In this document: in pieces, positions 6,570-13,349 of the stretch
Layout: each line of letters begins with the position of its first letter
How positions within the stretch are numbered: the first letter of the stretch is position 1
DNA from: Actinomycetota bacterium
GTDB lineage: Bacteria; Actinomycetota; Actinomycetes; JACCUZ01
Length of the DNA stretch: 14,265 nt
Reading direction: 5' to 3'
Assembly (NCBI GenBank): GCA_030841245.1
Contig: JAVEDG010000401.1
Span: 1 to 14,265 of the forward strand
Notes under the pieces: generated by a model
Told to the model about the DNA's origin: nothing
The model's database searches: none
What the model saw: only the letters and a program-made list of their open reading frames with translations
Position numbers and translations under genes: made by a program

Positions 6570-6727
6570 CGACCTGATCCTGGACGGCCTCGAAAGGGCG
6601 CACCACCTCGCCGCCGGTAGCCGCGCCCCGGATGGCTGACCGCCGGATGTGCCCAGCGACGGCATGCGACCGAGCGGCGTCACAGGCATGAGCCGAGAAC
6701 TCGATGGTCGTACCGCTTGGGTGCTGC

Positions 6728-6733
6728 CACGCT
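6728..6733 (+). promoter_or_regulatory. Weak -10 candidate for the serine hydrolase
   Basis: CACGCT (NANNNT form) is followed by six bases and the ATG at 6740, the same geometry as the stronger leaderless promoters in this window. The hexamer is a poor match on its own; its value is that it supports the 6740 start over 6704. Confidence 0.25.
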
Positions 6734-6739
6734 CGGTGG

Positions 6740-7789
6740 ATGTCAGTGGAGTCCGACCCCCTCGAGGTGCTCGCCGCCGAGCTGACCTCGTGGGGCAAGA
6801 CGCGCGACCTGTCCGGTGCGATGCTGCTGACCCGCGGAGGTGAGCGGATCTTCGAGGCGTGCGTCGGGTACGCCGACCGCGCGACGCGTACGCCGGTCAC
6901 GCCGGCCACCCGGTTCGGGATCGCCTCGGTGACCAAGATGTTCACCGCCTGCACGGTGGTCAGCCTCGTCCGTGACGGGCTGGTCGCCTTCGAGACCCCC
7001 GTCGTCGACGTGCTACCGCCTGACCGTCGGCCCAGCACGCTGCTGCCCGCGGTAACGATGCACCACCTGCTCTGCCACACCTCGGGCATCGCCGACTACT
7101 GCGAGGAGGACGAGAGCTCCCCGGCGTACCTCGCCGACTATGCCGACCTGTGGTCCGAGCTGCCGTCGTACTCCCTCAATCGGCCGGCCGACTTCCTGCC
7201 ACTCTTCGGCGACCTGGCGCCGTACCGCCCACCCGGCGAGCTGTTCCAGTACTCCAACGCCGGCTACATCGTGCTCGGGCTGGTGGTCGAGGAGCTGACC
7301 GGCCGTCCCTTCACCGAGGTGGTGCAGGAGCGTGTCTTCGACCCGGCCGGGATGTCGGCCAGCGGCTTCTTCCGGCTCGACGAACCGGTCCCCGACGTGG
7401 CGGTCGGGTACCGGCGCGAGGAACCCGACGGCCCGTGGCGCAGCAACGTCTACTCGATCCCCGTCGTGGGTGGCGCGGACGGCGGTGCGATCTGCACCAC
7501 CCACGACCTGGACCGCTTCCTGCGCGCGTACGCCGACGGCAGCCTGCTCGGACCGCTGCGCGAGGTCGTCCTGTCCCGGCACGCCTGCTGGGACGACGGC
7601 CGTGGAGAGGGCTACGGCGTGCACCTGTATCCCGACGGCCGCTACGGGCACGGCGGCGGCGACCCCGGCGTCGAGGCGTTGGCCTACCGGTGGCCGGAGG
7701 ACGACGTGCACCTCGTGGTGCTCATCAACACCCAGGTCGGGCTCGCCGTCGAGGTGCGCGACGCGATGATCACCGCCTGGCGCGGCTAG
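6740..7789 (+). CDS. Serine hydrolase of the beta-lactamase/class C penicillin-binding fold
   Basis: This 349-residue enzyme belongs to the beta-lactamase superfamily (Pfam Beta-lactamase, class C/DD-peptidase/esterase-like). The three active-site motifs are intact: S63-V-T-K66 (nucleophile and general base), Y171-S-N173, and H304-G-G306 in place of the K-T-G of true class C beta-lactamases. The H-G-G form is typical of esterase/DD-peptidase/aminopeptidase-like members. LLCHTSGI at 110-117 and GAICTTHDLDRFLRAYADG at 249-267 are also family-typical. No signal peptide or lipobox is visible, so the enzyme looks cytosolic. Start choice: the frame opens at ATG 6704 but the 12 added residues (MVVPLGCCHARW) look non-coding; ATG 6740 fits a leaderless start. 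The gene stands alone, with the MFS-CNBD gene 174 nt downstream. Antibiotic resistance is not implied. Confidence 0.92.
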   Translation: MSVESDPLEVLAAELTSWGKTRDLSGAMLLTRGGERIFEACVGYADRATRTPVTPATRFGIASVTKMFTACTVVSLVRDGLVAFETPVVDVLPPDRRPSTLLPAVTMHHLLCHTSGIADYCEEDESSPAYLADYADLWSELPSYSLNRPADFLPLFGDLAPYRPPGELFQYSNAGYIVLGLVVEELTGRPFTEVVQERVFDPAGMSASGFFRLDEPVPDVAVGYRREEPDGPWRSNVYSIPVVGGADGGAICTTHDLDRFLRAYADGSLLGPLREVVLSRHACWDDGRGEGYGVHLYPDGRYGHGGGDPGVEALAYRWPEDDVHLVVLINTQVGLAVEVRDAMITAWRG

Positions 7790-7965
7790 CCCCTGGCTTC
7801 TTCCTCGGTGGAGCTCACCTGCAGCGTGTCCGCGAACTCCGCTCGGCTGGGGTCCTCAACATGACGAACCTCCCGCTTGGCGACAAGGATCGCCGCAGCA
7901 CCGCGGACGTGCTCGTCCTCGGAGTTGGCGCACCGCGAGCGCGCAGGTGCATAGATTGAGCCGGT
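7786..7965 (-). other. Unexplained protein-like open frame in the gap between serine hydrolase and MFS gene
   Basis: This 174-nt gap has a minus-strand frame, open from inside the MFS gene down to a TAG at 7786-7788 that overlaps the serine hydrolase stop on the other strand. Its last about 50 codons have GC-rich third positions and a balanced, protein-like composition, including EDEHVRGAAAILVAKREV and VEDPSRAEFADTLQV. There is no ATG, GTG or TTG in a sensible position and no ribosome site. It could be the 3' remnant of a lost gene or chance; I do not recognise it. On the plus strand the gap also holds an ATG frame (7861, 32 residues) that looks like noise. Confidence 0.3.
7952..7957 (+). promoter_or_regulatory. 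-10 element for a leaderless MFS-CNBD mRNA
   Basis: TAGATT is followed by exactly six bases and then GTG at 7964, so transcription start and start codon coincide. There is no Shine-Dalgarno sequence. A TTGGCG at 7925-7930 is too far (21-nt spacer) to be a good -35. Confidence 0.55.
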
Positions 7966-9661
7966 GGCAGCCGGGAGTGCGCGACGCCGGGTCGCCGGCT
8001 CCCTGGCCGCTATCGCCCAGGTTGCCCGCCATCGGGAGCTGCGTTCGGCGCAGCTGAGCTTCTTCGGCGCGTGGGCCGCGGAGTGGGCGTTCTCCGTCGG
8101 CCTGGTTGTGTACGCCTACCAGCAAGGCGGCCAGGTCGCGGTCGGTGTGGTGACCCTGCTGCGCATGGTGCCTGCAGGGATCGTGGCCCCGTTCGCGACT
8201 CCGCTCGCGGACCGCTGGCGCCGCGAGGTGGTGCTGGTGTGGGTGTGCCTCGTCCGGGCGGCGGCCACGGCGGTGGCCGCCGTGCTGGTCGGCGCCGACT
8301 CGGGCGTGGCGGGTGTGTACGCCGTCGCGGTCGTCTCCACCGTCGCCGCCACTCTCTACCGGCCAGCGCACTCGGCACTGATGCCGAGTCTGTGCCGGAC
8401 GCCGGACGAGCTCACGGCGGCCAACGTGGTCCGCGGACTGCTCGACTCCGTCGCCACCCTGGCGGGTCCGGCCGCGGCCGGCATCCTCCTCCGGCAGAGC
8501 GGGGTCTCCTCCGTGTTCGTTGCCGCTGCCCTGGCCTCGGCCGCGGCAGCACTGCTGATGTTCGACGTACGGATCCGTCGACAGGGCGTCGTCGAGCGGC
8601 GCGAGGTGCTCGAGGTGGTCGGCCGGCCCCGGTTCCGCGAGGGCTTGACCGCGATCCTCAGCAGCGGGCAGCTGTCCCTGCTGGTGGGCTTGACGGGGCT
8701 GCAGACCGTGCTCCGCGGCGCGGTCGTGGTGCTCACCGTCGCGATGTCCTACGACCTCCTGCACGAGGGCGGGGCCGGCGTGGGCGTGCTCAACGCGGGC
8801 ATCGGCGTGGGAGCCGTCGTCGGCTCTCTCGTCGCGACGCTGCTCATCGGCTCCGGCCGGCTCGGCCGTTGGTTCGGTGTCGGAGTCGCGCTGTGGGGGC
8901 TGCCGATCGTGGTCATCGCCGGCCTGCCGGCGCCGGCCATCGCGTTGGCGATGCTTGCCGTGATCGGCATCGGGAACGCGCTGGTCGATGCCGGGCTCTT
9001 CACCCTGATGGCGCGGCTTGCTGACGACCTGGTGCTTGCGCGCGCCTTCGGTGTCCTGGAGAGCGCTGGTGCGTTCGCGGTGGGCATCGGCTCGATGGTC
9101 GCGCCATTGCTGGTCGACGCCATCGGCTTGCGCTGGGCGATGTGCGCATTGGGTCTCCTGCCCCCTGCCGTGGTCGCCGCTTGCTGGTCGCGTCTGCGCC
9201 AGATGGACAGCGGCATGCAGGCGAGCAACGACTACGTCGACCTCCTCGACTCGGTCCCGATGTTCTCCCCACTGCCCCTGCCGGACGTCGAGCACCTGGC
9301 ACGGCGGCTGCAGCCCGTGACCGTCGCCGCGGGCGGCACTGTCTTCACCCAGGGCGACGAGGGCGACCGGGTCTACGTCATCGAGGCCGGTACCGCGGAG
9401 GTCGTCGGCGACGGGGAGTCGGTGGCCATGCTGCGGGCGGGCGAGGCGTTCGGCGAGATCGCCCTCCTCCGCCACGTGCCACGGACCGCGACCGTCCGCG
9501 CCGTCTCCGACCTCCAGCTGCTGGCGCTGAGCCGCGAGCACTTCCTGCCGGTGGTCACCCACTCCCCCGTGAGCGTGATCAGCGCCCACTCCGAGGTCGA
9601 CCGTCAGCTCGACCGGTTCGCCCCTCGGTCCGAGAGCGAGGATTGCGCCGACCCGGTGTGA
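7964..9661 (+). CDS. MFS transporter fused to a C-terminal cyclic nucleotide-binding domain
   Basis: This 565-residue integral membrane protein has an MFS-type permease (about 1-415, 10-12 hydrophobic helices) followed by a complete CNBD/cAMP-binding domain (about 430-540). The permease half looks like the MFS_3/enterobactin-exporter-like group: an N-terminal FFGAWAAEWAFSVGLVVYAY helix, the ATPLADRWRRE loop between helices 2 and 3, and TLYRPAHSALMPSLC before a NVVRGLLDSVATLAGP helix. The CNBD has GDEGDRVYVIEAG (beta-roll glycines) and a canonical phosphate-binding cassette FGEIALLRHVPRTATV, with E498 for the ribose and R507 for the phosphate, so nucleotide binding is plausible. The GTG start fits a leaderless mRNA. 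The transported substrate, and whether cAMP gates transport, are unknown. The gene ends 76 nt before the MBL-fold gene. Related fusions exist in actinobacteria. Confidence 0.92.
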   Translation: MAAGSARRRVAGSLAAIAQVARHRELRSAQLSFFGAWAAEWAFSVGLVVYAYQQGGQVAVGVVTLLRMVPAGIVAPFATPLADRWRREVVLVWVCLVRAAATAVAAVLVGADSGVAGVYAVAVVSTVAATLYRPAHSALMPSLCRTPDELTAANVVRGLLDSVATLAGPAAAGILLRQSGVSSVFVAAALASAAAALLMFDVRIRRQGVVERREVLEVVGRPRFREGLTAILSSGQLSLLVGLTGLQTVLRGAVVVLTVAMSYDLLHEGGAGVGVLNAGIGVGAVVGSLVATLLIGSGRLGRWFGVGVALWGLPIVVIAGLPAPAIALAMLAVIGIGNALVDAGLFTLMARLADDLVLARAFGVLESAGAFAVGIGSMVAPLLVDAIGLRWAMCALGLLPPAVVAACWSRLRQMDSGMQASNDYVDLLDSVPMFSPLPLPDVEHLARRLQPVTVAAGGTVFTQGDEGDRVYVIEAGTAEVVGDGESVAMLRAGEAFGEIALLRHVPRTATVRAVSDLQLLALSREHFLPVVTHSPVSVISAHSEVDRQLDRFAPRSESEDCADPV

Positions 9662-9724
9662 GCGGAGGGGAGCAGCCCGTGGTCAGACCTGCTGGCCTAC
9701 CGCCGACATCATCGGTGTTCGACG

Positions 9725-9730
9725 TAGCCT
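9725..9730 (+). promoter_or_regulatory. -10 element for a leaderless MBL-fold hydrolase mRNA
   Basis: TAGCCT is followed by seven bases and GTG at 9738, with no Shine-Dalgarno sequence in between. This gives the MBL-fold gene its own promoter inside the 76-nt gap after the MFS-CNBD gene. Confidence 0.5.
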
Positions 9731-9737
9731 GCCCGTC

Positions 9738-10655
9738 GTGACCTTGTTCGACCGCGTCGGTCCGTCCCTCGACCTGGACCTCGCCTTCGGCGTCGGCGGT
9801 GTCGTCGGCGAGCGTGGCGAGGCAGCCATCCAACGGCACCGAGTCGACGAGCACACCTGGCTGCTGCGCCAGTCCCTACGGGTGTCCTATGAGGCACCGA
9901 TCATGTACCTGCTCTTCGGTGCGCACACGGCGCTGCTCCTCGACACCGGTGCGACCAAGGACCCGGTGCTGTTCCCGTTGCGTGCGACCGTCGACGAGCT
10001 GGTAGCCGGATGGTTGAACTCCCATCCGCGTGATGGCTACCGCCTCGTGGTGGCCCACACCCATGCACACGGCGACCACGTCGCCGCGGACGGGCAGTTC
10101 GCCGGCCGGCCCGACACGACCGTGATCGGCACCGACGTGGCCGCGGTGCGCGACTTCTTCGGCCTTGCCCAGTGGCCCGCCGGCGAGGCGGTCCTGGATC
10201 TCGGCGAGCGAGCCCTCACGGTCTTTCCCGTTCCGGGACACCACCGGGCGCACATCGCCGTACACGACCCCTGGACCGGCTTCCTGTTGACCGGCGACAC
10301 CGTCTACCCGGGCCGGCTGTACGTCGAGGACATGCCGGCGTACGCCGAGTCCCTGGACCGCCTGGTGACCTACGCGGAGGGCCACCCGGTGTCGCACGTC
10401 ATGGGCGCCCACATCGAGATGAGCCGGCGGGCCGGTCGCGACTTCCCCATCGGCTCGCGGCGCAGACGCCGCGACGAGGCCCCGCTGCCGATGACGGTCG
10501 AAGCGCTGAGCCGGGTACGGGACGCGGCCCACACGGCCGCCCCGCAGCCCGGTGTGCACCGGCACGACGGCTTCGCCATCTGGAACGGGCCGTGCCGCTG
10601 GCCCGCTCTGGCGCAGTCCGCACGCACCCTGCTGGGCTCGCTGGGCCGCGCCTGA
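9738..10655 (+). CDS. MBL-fold metallo-hydrolase
   Basis: This 305-residue hydrolase of the metallo-beta-lactamase fold is probably cytosolic. The metal site is complete: H109-x-H111-x-D113-H114 in THAHGDH, the second histidine in PGHHRAHI (H168 or H169), bridging D187 in LTGDTVYPG, and H225 in GAHIEM. The family strand LLLDTGATKD at 67-75 is present. The N-terminal about 50 residues and the C-terminal about 70 (with the Arg-rich GSRRRRRDEA) are outside the core fold and not recognised. Metallo-beta-lactamase, glyoxalase II-like, lactonase and phosphodiesterase members share these motifs; none is favoured here, and the absence of a signal peptide argues against a periplasmic beta-lactamase. 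The GTG start at 9738 is supported by the -10 spacing. It is followed by the PadR pair after a 67-nt promoter gap. Confidence 0.92.
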   Translation: MTLFDRVGPSLDLDLAFGVGGVVGERGEAAIQRHRVDEHTWLLRQSLRVSYEAPIMYLLFGAHTALLLDTGATKDPVLFPLRATVDELVAGWLNSHPRDGYRLVVAHTHAHGDHVAADGQFAGRPDTTVIGTDVAAVRDFFGLAQWPAGEAVLDLGERALTVFPVPGHHRAHIAVHDPWTGFLLTGDTVYPGRLYVEDMPAYAESLDRLVTYAEGHPVSHVMGAHIEMSRRAGRDFPIGSRRRRRDEAPLPMTVEALSRVRDAAHTAAPQPGVHRHDGFAIWNGPCRWPALAQSARTLLGSLGRA

Positions 10656-10702
10656 CGGTCCGTAACGGCGACCATGGCCGAACTGGCCTCTTTACCTCGA
10701 TC

Positions 10703-10715
10703 ACCTAGGTATAGT
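10703..10715 (+). promoter_or_regulatory. PadR-gene promoter: TATAGT -10 overlapping an ACCTAGGT palindrome
   Basis: TATAGT (10710-10715) ends 7 nt before GTG 10723, another leaderless geometry. The perfect 8-bp palindrome ACCTAGGT (10703-10710) abuts it, and TACCT (10693-10697) is also in inverted orientation to AGGTA (10707-10711). PadR regulators commonly repress their own promoter through such dyads, so this is a candidate operator. Confidence 0.5.
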
Positions 10716-10722
10716 GGACACC

Positions 10723-11055
10723 GTGGCCGGGACCGAGCGCACCAAGGGACACCTCGACGCACTGCTGCTCGCACTGCTCGCGAGCGGCCCCCAGCACGGG
10801 TACGGCGTGATCGCCGAGCTGCGTGACCGCAGCGAGGGCGAGCTCGACCTGCCCGAGGGCACCGTCTACCCGGCGCTACACCGGCTCGAGCGCGCGGGCC
10901 TGCTGGAGAGCACCTGGGCACCGGGCACCACCCGCCGGCGCCGCGTCTACTCCCTGACTGCGGCCGGATGGACGGCGCTGTCTGCGGAGCGCCACGAGTG
11001 GGCGAGGTTCTCGACCGCTGTGGGATCCGTGCTGAGCGGAGTGGCGTCGGCATGA
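10723..11055 (+). CDS. PadR family transcriptional regulator
   Basis: This is a 110-residue PadR-type winged-helix regulator. It shows the typical opening (TKGHLDALLLALLASGP), the HGYGVIAEL helix, the recognition region with LPEGTVYPALHRLERAGLLE at about 43-62, the wing TTRRRRVYSLTAAG at about 68-81 and a short C-terminal helix (ALSAERHEWARF) for dimerisation, as in the short PadR-s2 type. It probably represses its own operon. Start choice: GTG 10714 would add three residues (MDT) but its position overlaps the TATAGT element, whereas GTG 10723 sits at leaderless spacing behind it. The stop overlaps the ATG of the next gene by 4 nt (ATGA), so the two are translationally coupled. The effector is unknown. 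Confidence 0.94.
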   Translation: MAGTERTKGHLDALLLALLASGPQHGYGVIAELRDRSEGELDLPEGTVYPALHRLERAGLLESTWAPGTTRRRRVYSLTAAGWTALSAERHEWARFSTAVGSVLSGVASA

Positions 11056-11846
11056 GCGACGCGATCGATGACTACCTCGACGAGCTCGCCGGCCGGGCTC
11101 ACCCCGGCGGGGCGCGCTTCCGGCGGGTGCTGGCCGAGGCGGAGGAACACCTGCGCGAGTCCGCTGCAAGTCTTCGTCGGGCGGGGATGGACGAAGGGTC
11201 GGCGGCGTGCGAGGCGGTGTCCCGCTTCGGGCCGGTCGAGCCGCTCGTCGCCGAGGCCCGTCCCTCTGCAACGGTGTGGGCGGCCGACGCCGTACGCGCG
11301 GCGTGGTTGCTCGGCTCGACCGGCCTTGCCGCCGTCGGCCTGAGCGGAGTCCTCGCCTGGGCGCTGCAGGCGGTCGCCGGTGCCAGGTTCGTGGCTGGGG
11401 ACACCAACGGCGTGACCTACACCACGGCGCGCTGTGCCGACTTCCTGGAGTACTACCCGCACGCCGGGTCCTGCTCGGCTGCCGCGGCCCTCCACCATGC
11501 CGACGAGGTCGTGATGTACCGAGTCCTCGCCGGTGTCCTCGGGCTGGTCGGCCTGCTTGCCTACCTCTGGTGGGGCCGGTCCCGGACCGGCCACCAGCGC
11601 GTGCTACCCGCGGTCACCGTGCCGGCTGTCGCCGCGGCCGCGTTCCTGCTGGCAGCCGTGGCCCTGCTCCTCAGCAGCCTCGGGCTGGCGCTGGGCGAGC
11701 GCGTGCACGGCGAGGCCTGGTCGGGCATCGGCTCCCCGCTCAGTGGTGGTGTCGTGTCTTTGGTGGCCGCGGTACTCGCGGGGCTGCTGGTGCTACGCCG
11801 AGTGCCACGGCGTACGCCGTGGGCCGAGGCGTCCCGTGGCGCCTGA
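11052..11846 (+). CDS. PadR-linked membrane protein with N-terminal HAAS/permease-prefix-like helical domain
   Basis: This 264-residue membrane protein is the partner of the PadR gene. Residues 1-70 form a helical domain of the type found in PadR-associated membrane proteins (permease prefix domain 1/DUF1700-HAAS-like): DDYLDELAGR, a long FRRVLAEAEEHLRESAASL helix, then GMDEGSAACEAVSRFG followed by PVEPLVAEA. Four hydrophobic segments follow at about 83-109, 155-175, 184-215 and 232-249. The loop between the first two (110-154) carries C128 and C141, possibly a disulfide outside the membrane. Translation starts at the ATG overlapping the PadR stop, the usual coupling for this pair. These proteins are thought to sense envelope or membrane state and work with PadR, but the mechanism is not settled. 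It ends 33 nt before the convergent permease gene. Confidence 0.85.
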   Translation: MSDAIDDYLDELAGRAHPGGARFRRVLAEAEEHLRESAASLRRAGMDEGSAACEAVSRFGPVEPLVAEARPSATVWAADAVRAAWLLGSTGLAAVGLSGVLAWALQAVAGARFVAGDTNGVTYTTARCADFLEYYPHAGSCSAAAALHHADEVVMYRVLAGVLGLVGLLAYLWWGRSRTGHQRVLPAVTVPAVAAAAFLLAAVALLLSSLGLALGERVHGEAWSGIGSPLSGGVVSLVAAVLAGLLVLRRVPRRTPWAEASRGA

Positions 11847-11879
11847 CGACCCTCGCCGCCGTGGTGGCCGCGACCCCGC

Positions 11880-13349
11880 TCAGGTCGGTGCGGCTGACGT
11901 CGCGGCCTCCTGGCGCCGGACCGTCGACCGGCCGAGCAGCAACCATCCGACGAAGCCGACAACGAACGCGACGAACACTCCGAGGTTCGCGTAGGCCCAC
12001 GACCCGCCCTTGCCACCGAGGCCGAACGGGCCGAGCAGGTAGCCCTGCCAGTCCAGCCAGCCGGCGAAAGTGTTGGTGACCAGGCCCCAGCCGAGCACGG
12101 TGCCGACCACGACGAGCAGCACGCCGGGCAGGTGCACCGCGCCGTAGCGGCCGCGCGCGTCGTACAGCTCGGCGTCGGCGTACGGCTCGTGCCGGTGCAG
12201 CAGGTCCGCGACGAACACTCCCGCCCACGCCGCGATCGGCACGCCGACCGTGATGAGGAAGCCCTCGAACGGGTAGATGAAGTTGTCCGCGATGAAGACC
12301 GCGTAGATCGCGCCGATACACATGATGACCCCGTCGATGCCGGCTGCGACCGGCCGGCGGACCTTGACCCCCAGGGTGAGCAGCGCCAGGCCGGACGAGT
12401 AGATGTCGAGGACCGCGCCGCCGACCAACCCGAGAACCGCGACGACGATGAACGGCACGAGGTACCACGTCGGCAGCAGTGTCGTGAGCGCACCGATCGG
12501 GTCGCCGGCGATCGCGGTGCTCAGCTTGCCGCTGGAGAGCGCGAGCATGATCCCGAATACGGTCAGGACGATCGGCGCGGCGGCGCCACCGAAGGTCGTC
12601 CAGCCGAACACTCCTCGCCCGGACGAGCCGCGCGGGAGGTAGCGCGAGTAGTCGGCCGCGGTGTTGACCCACCCGACACCGAAACCCGTGGCCACCAGGG
12701 CGAGAGCTCCGATGAAGGCTTGGGCCGATCCGCCCGAGGCGCCGGACACCTTGGACCAGTGCACCTCGTCGAGGGTGAGCGCGATGAAGCCGATGGTCAG
12801 GACGATGGTGGCGATGGTGATCCAGGCCTGCAGCCGCATGATGACGTCGAACCCCAGGACACCCGCGGCCACGACGAGCACCGCCGTGATGACGAAACCG
12901 AGCACCTTGGTCGCGTCGCCGCCGCTGCCCCAGCCGAGCTCGCTGAACACCGTGGCCGTCGCCAGGGAGGACAGCGACACGAGCACGGTCTCCCACCCGA
13001 CCAGCAGCACCCAGGACAGGAACGTCGGCAGGGCGTTGCCCGTCACGCCGAACGCCGCCCGGCTCAGCACCATGGTCGGAGCGGACCCGCGCTTTCCGGC
13101 CAAAGCGACAACCCCGCACAACGCGAACGAGAGCACGATACCGACGAGCGCCGCGATCGTCGCCTGCCAGAACGAGACGCCGAACCCGACGATGAACGAG
13201 CCGTAGCTGATCGCGAGCACCGACACGTTCGCGCCGAACCACGGCCAGAACAGGTTGCTCGGCCGCCCCTTGCGCTCGCTCTCCTGGATGACGTTGATGC
13301 CGTTCTGCTCGACCGCGAGGCCGCCACCGGTTTCCGTCGTCGCGCTCAT
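11880..13349 (-). CDS. NCS1 family purine/cytosine permease
   Basis: This 489-residue, 12-helix inner-membrane transporter belongs to the NCS1 family (purine-cytosine permease), moving a nucleobase or related compound with a proton or sodium ion. Evidence: the N-terminal INVIQESERKGRPSNLFWPW stretch (about 19-38) and FGANVSVLAISYG of helix 1, VGWVNTAADYSRYLPRGSS in the middle (the DYSRYLP signature), and FIADNFIYPFEGFLI in the later helices. The open frame continues upstream of the chosen start, but the ATG at 13349 overlaps the PNP stop by 4 nt (ATGA) and gives the normal N-terminus. It is coupled to the PNP gene and faces the PadR-linked gene across a 33-nt gap with no clear terminator. The likely job is importing the base that the PNP handles, or exporting its product; the substrate (cytosine, purine, allantoin or hydantoin) cannot be told. 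Confidence 0.93.
   Translation of the reverse strand: MSATTETGGGLAVEQNGINVIQESERKGRPSNLFWPWFGANVSVLAISYGSFIVGFGVSFWQATIAALVGIVLSFALCGVVALAGKRGSAPTMVLSRAAFGVTGNALPTFLSWVLLVGWETVLVSLSSLATATVFSELGWGSGGDATKVLGFVITAVLVVAAGVLGFDVIMRLQAWITIATIVLTIGFIALTLDEVHWSKVSGASGGSAQAFIGALALVATGFGVGWVNTAADYSRYLPRGSSGRGVFGWTTFGGAAAPIVLTVFGIMLALSSGKLSTAIAGDPIGALTTLLPTWYLVPFIVVAVLGLVGGAVLDIYSSGLALLTLGVKVRRPVAAGIDGVIMCIGAIYAVFIADNFIYPFEGFLITVGVPIAAWAGVFVADLLHRHEPYADAELYDARGRYGAVHLPGVLLVVVGTVLGWGLVTNTFAGWLDWQGYLLGPFGLGGKGGSWAYANLGVFVAFVVGFVGWLLLGRSTVRRQEAATSAAPT

Noticed and set aside
6740..7789. True class C beta-lactamase (ampC) or antibiotic resistance gene
   Set aside because: The third motif is HGG rather than KTG, and no signal peptide is visible; the sequence fits the broad serine hydrolase/esterase group better.
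7856..9589. Minus-strand 577-codon open frame
   Set aside because: It is antisense to the MFS-CNBD gene; low-complexity His/Gln/Arg/Asp-rich translation with no domain. A shadow frame.
9738..10655. Metallo-beta-lactamase or quorum-quenching lactonase
   Set aside because: The metal motif is shared by the whole MBL superfamily, there is no signal peptide, and no subfamily-specific feature was recognised.
11847..11879. Terminator between the convergent PadR-linked and permease genes
   Set aside because: The 33-nt gap has only short, imperfect GCC/GGC pairings and no T-tract; nothing supportable.
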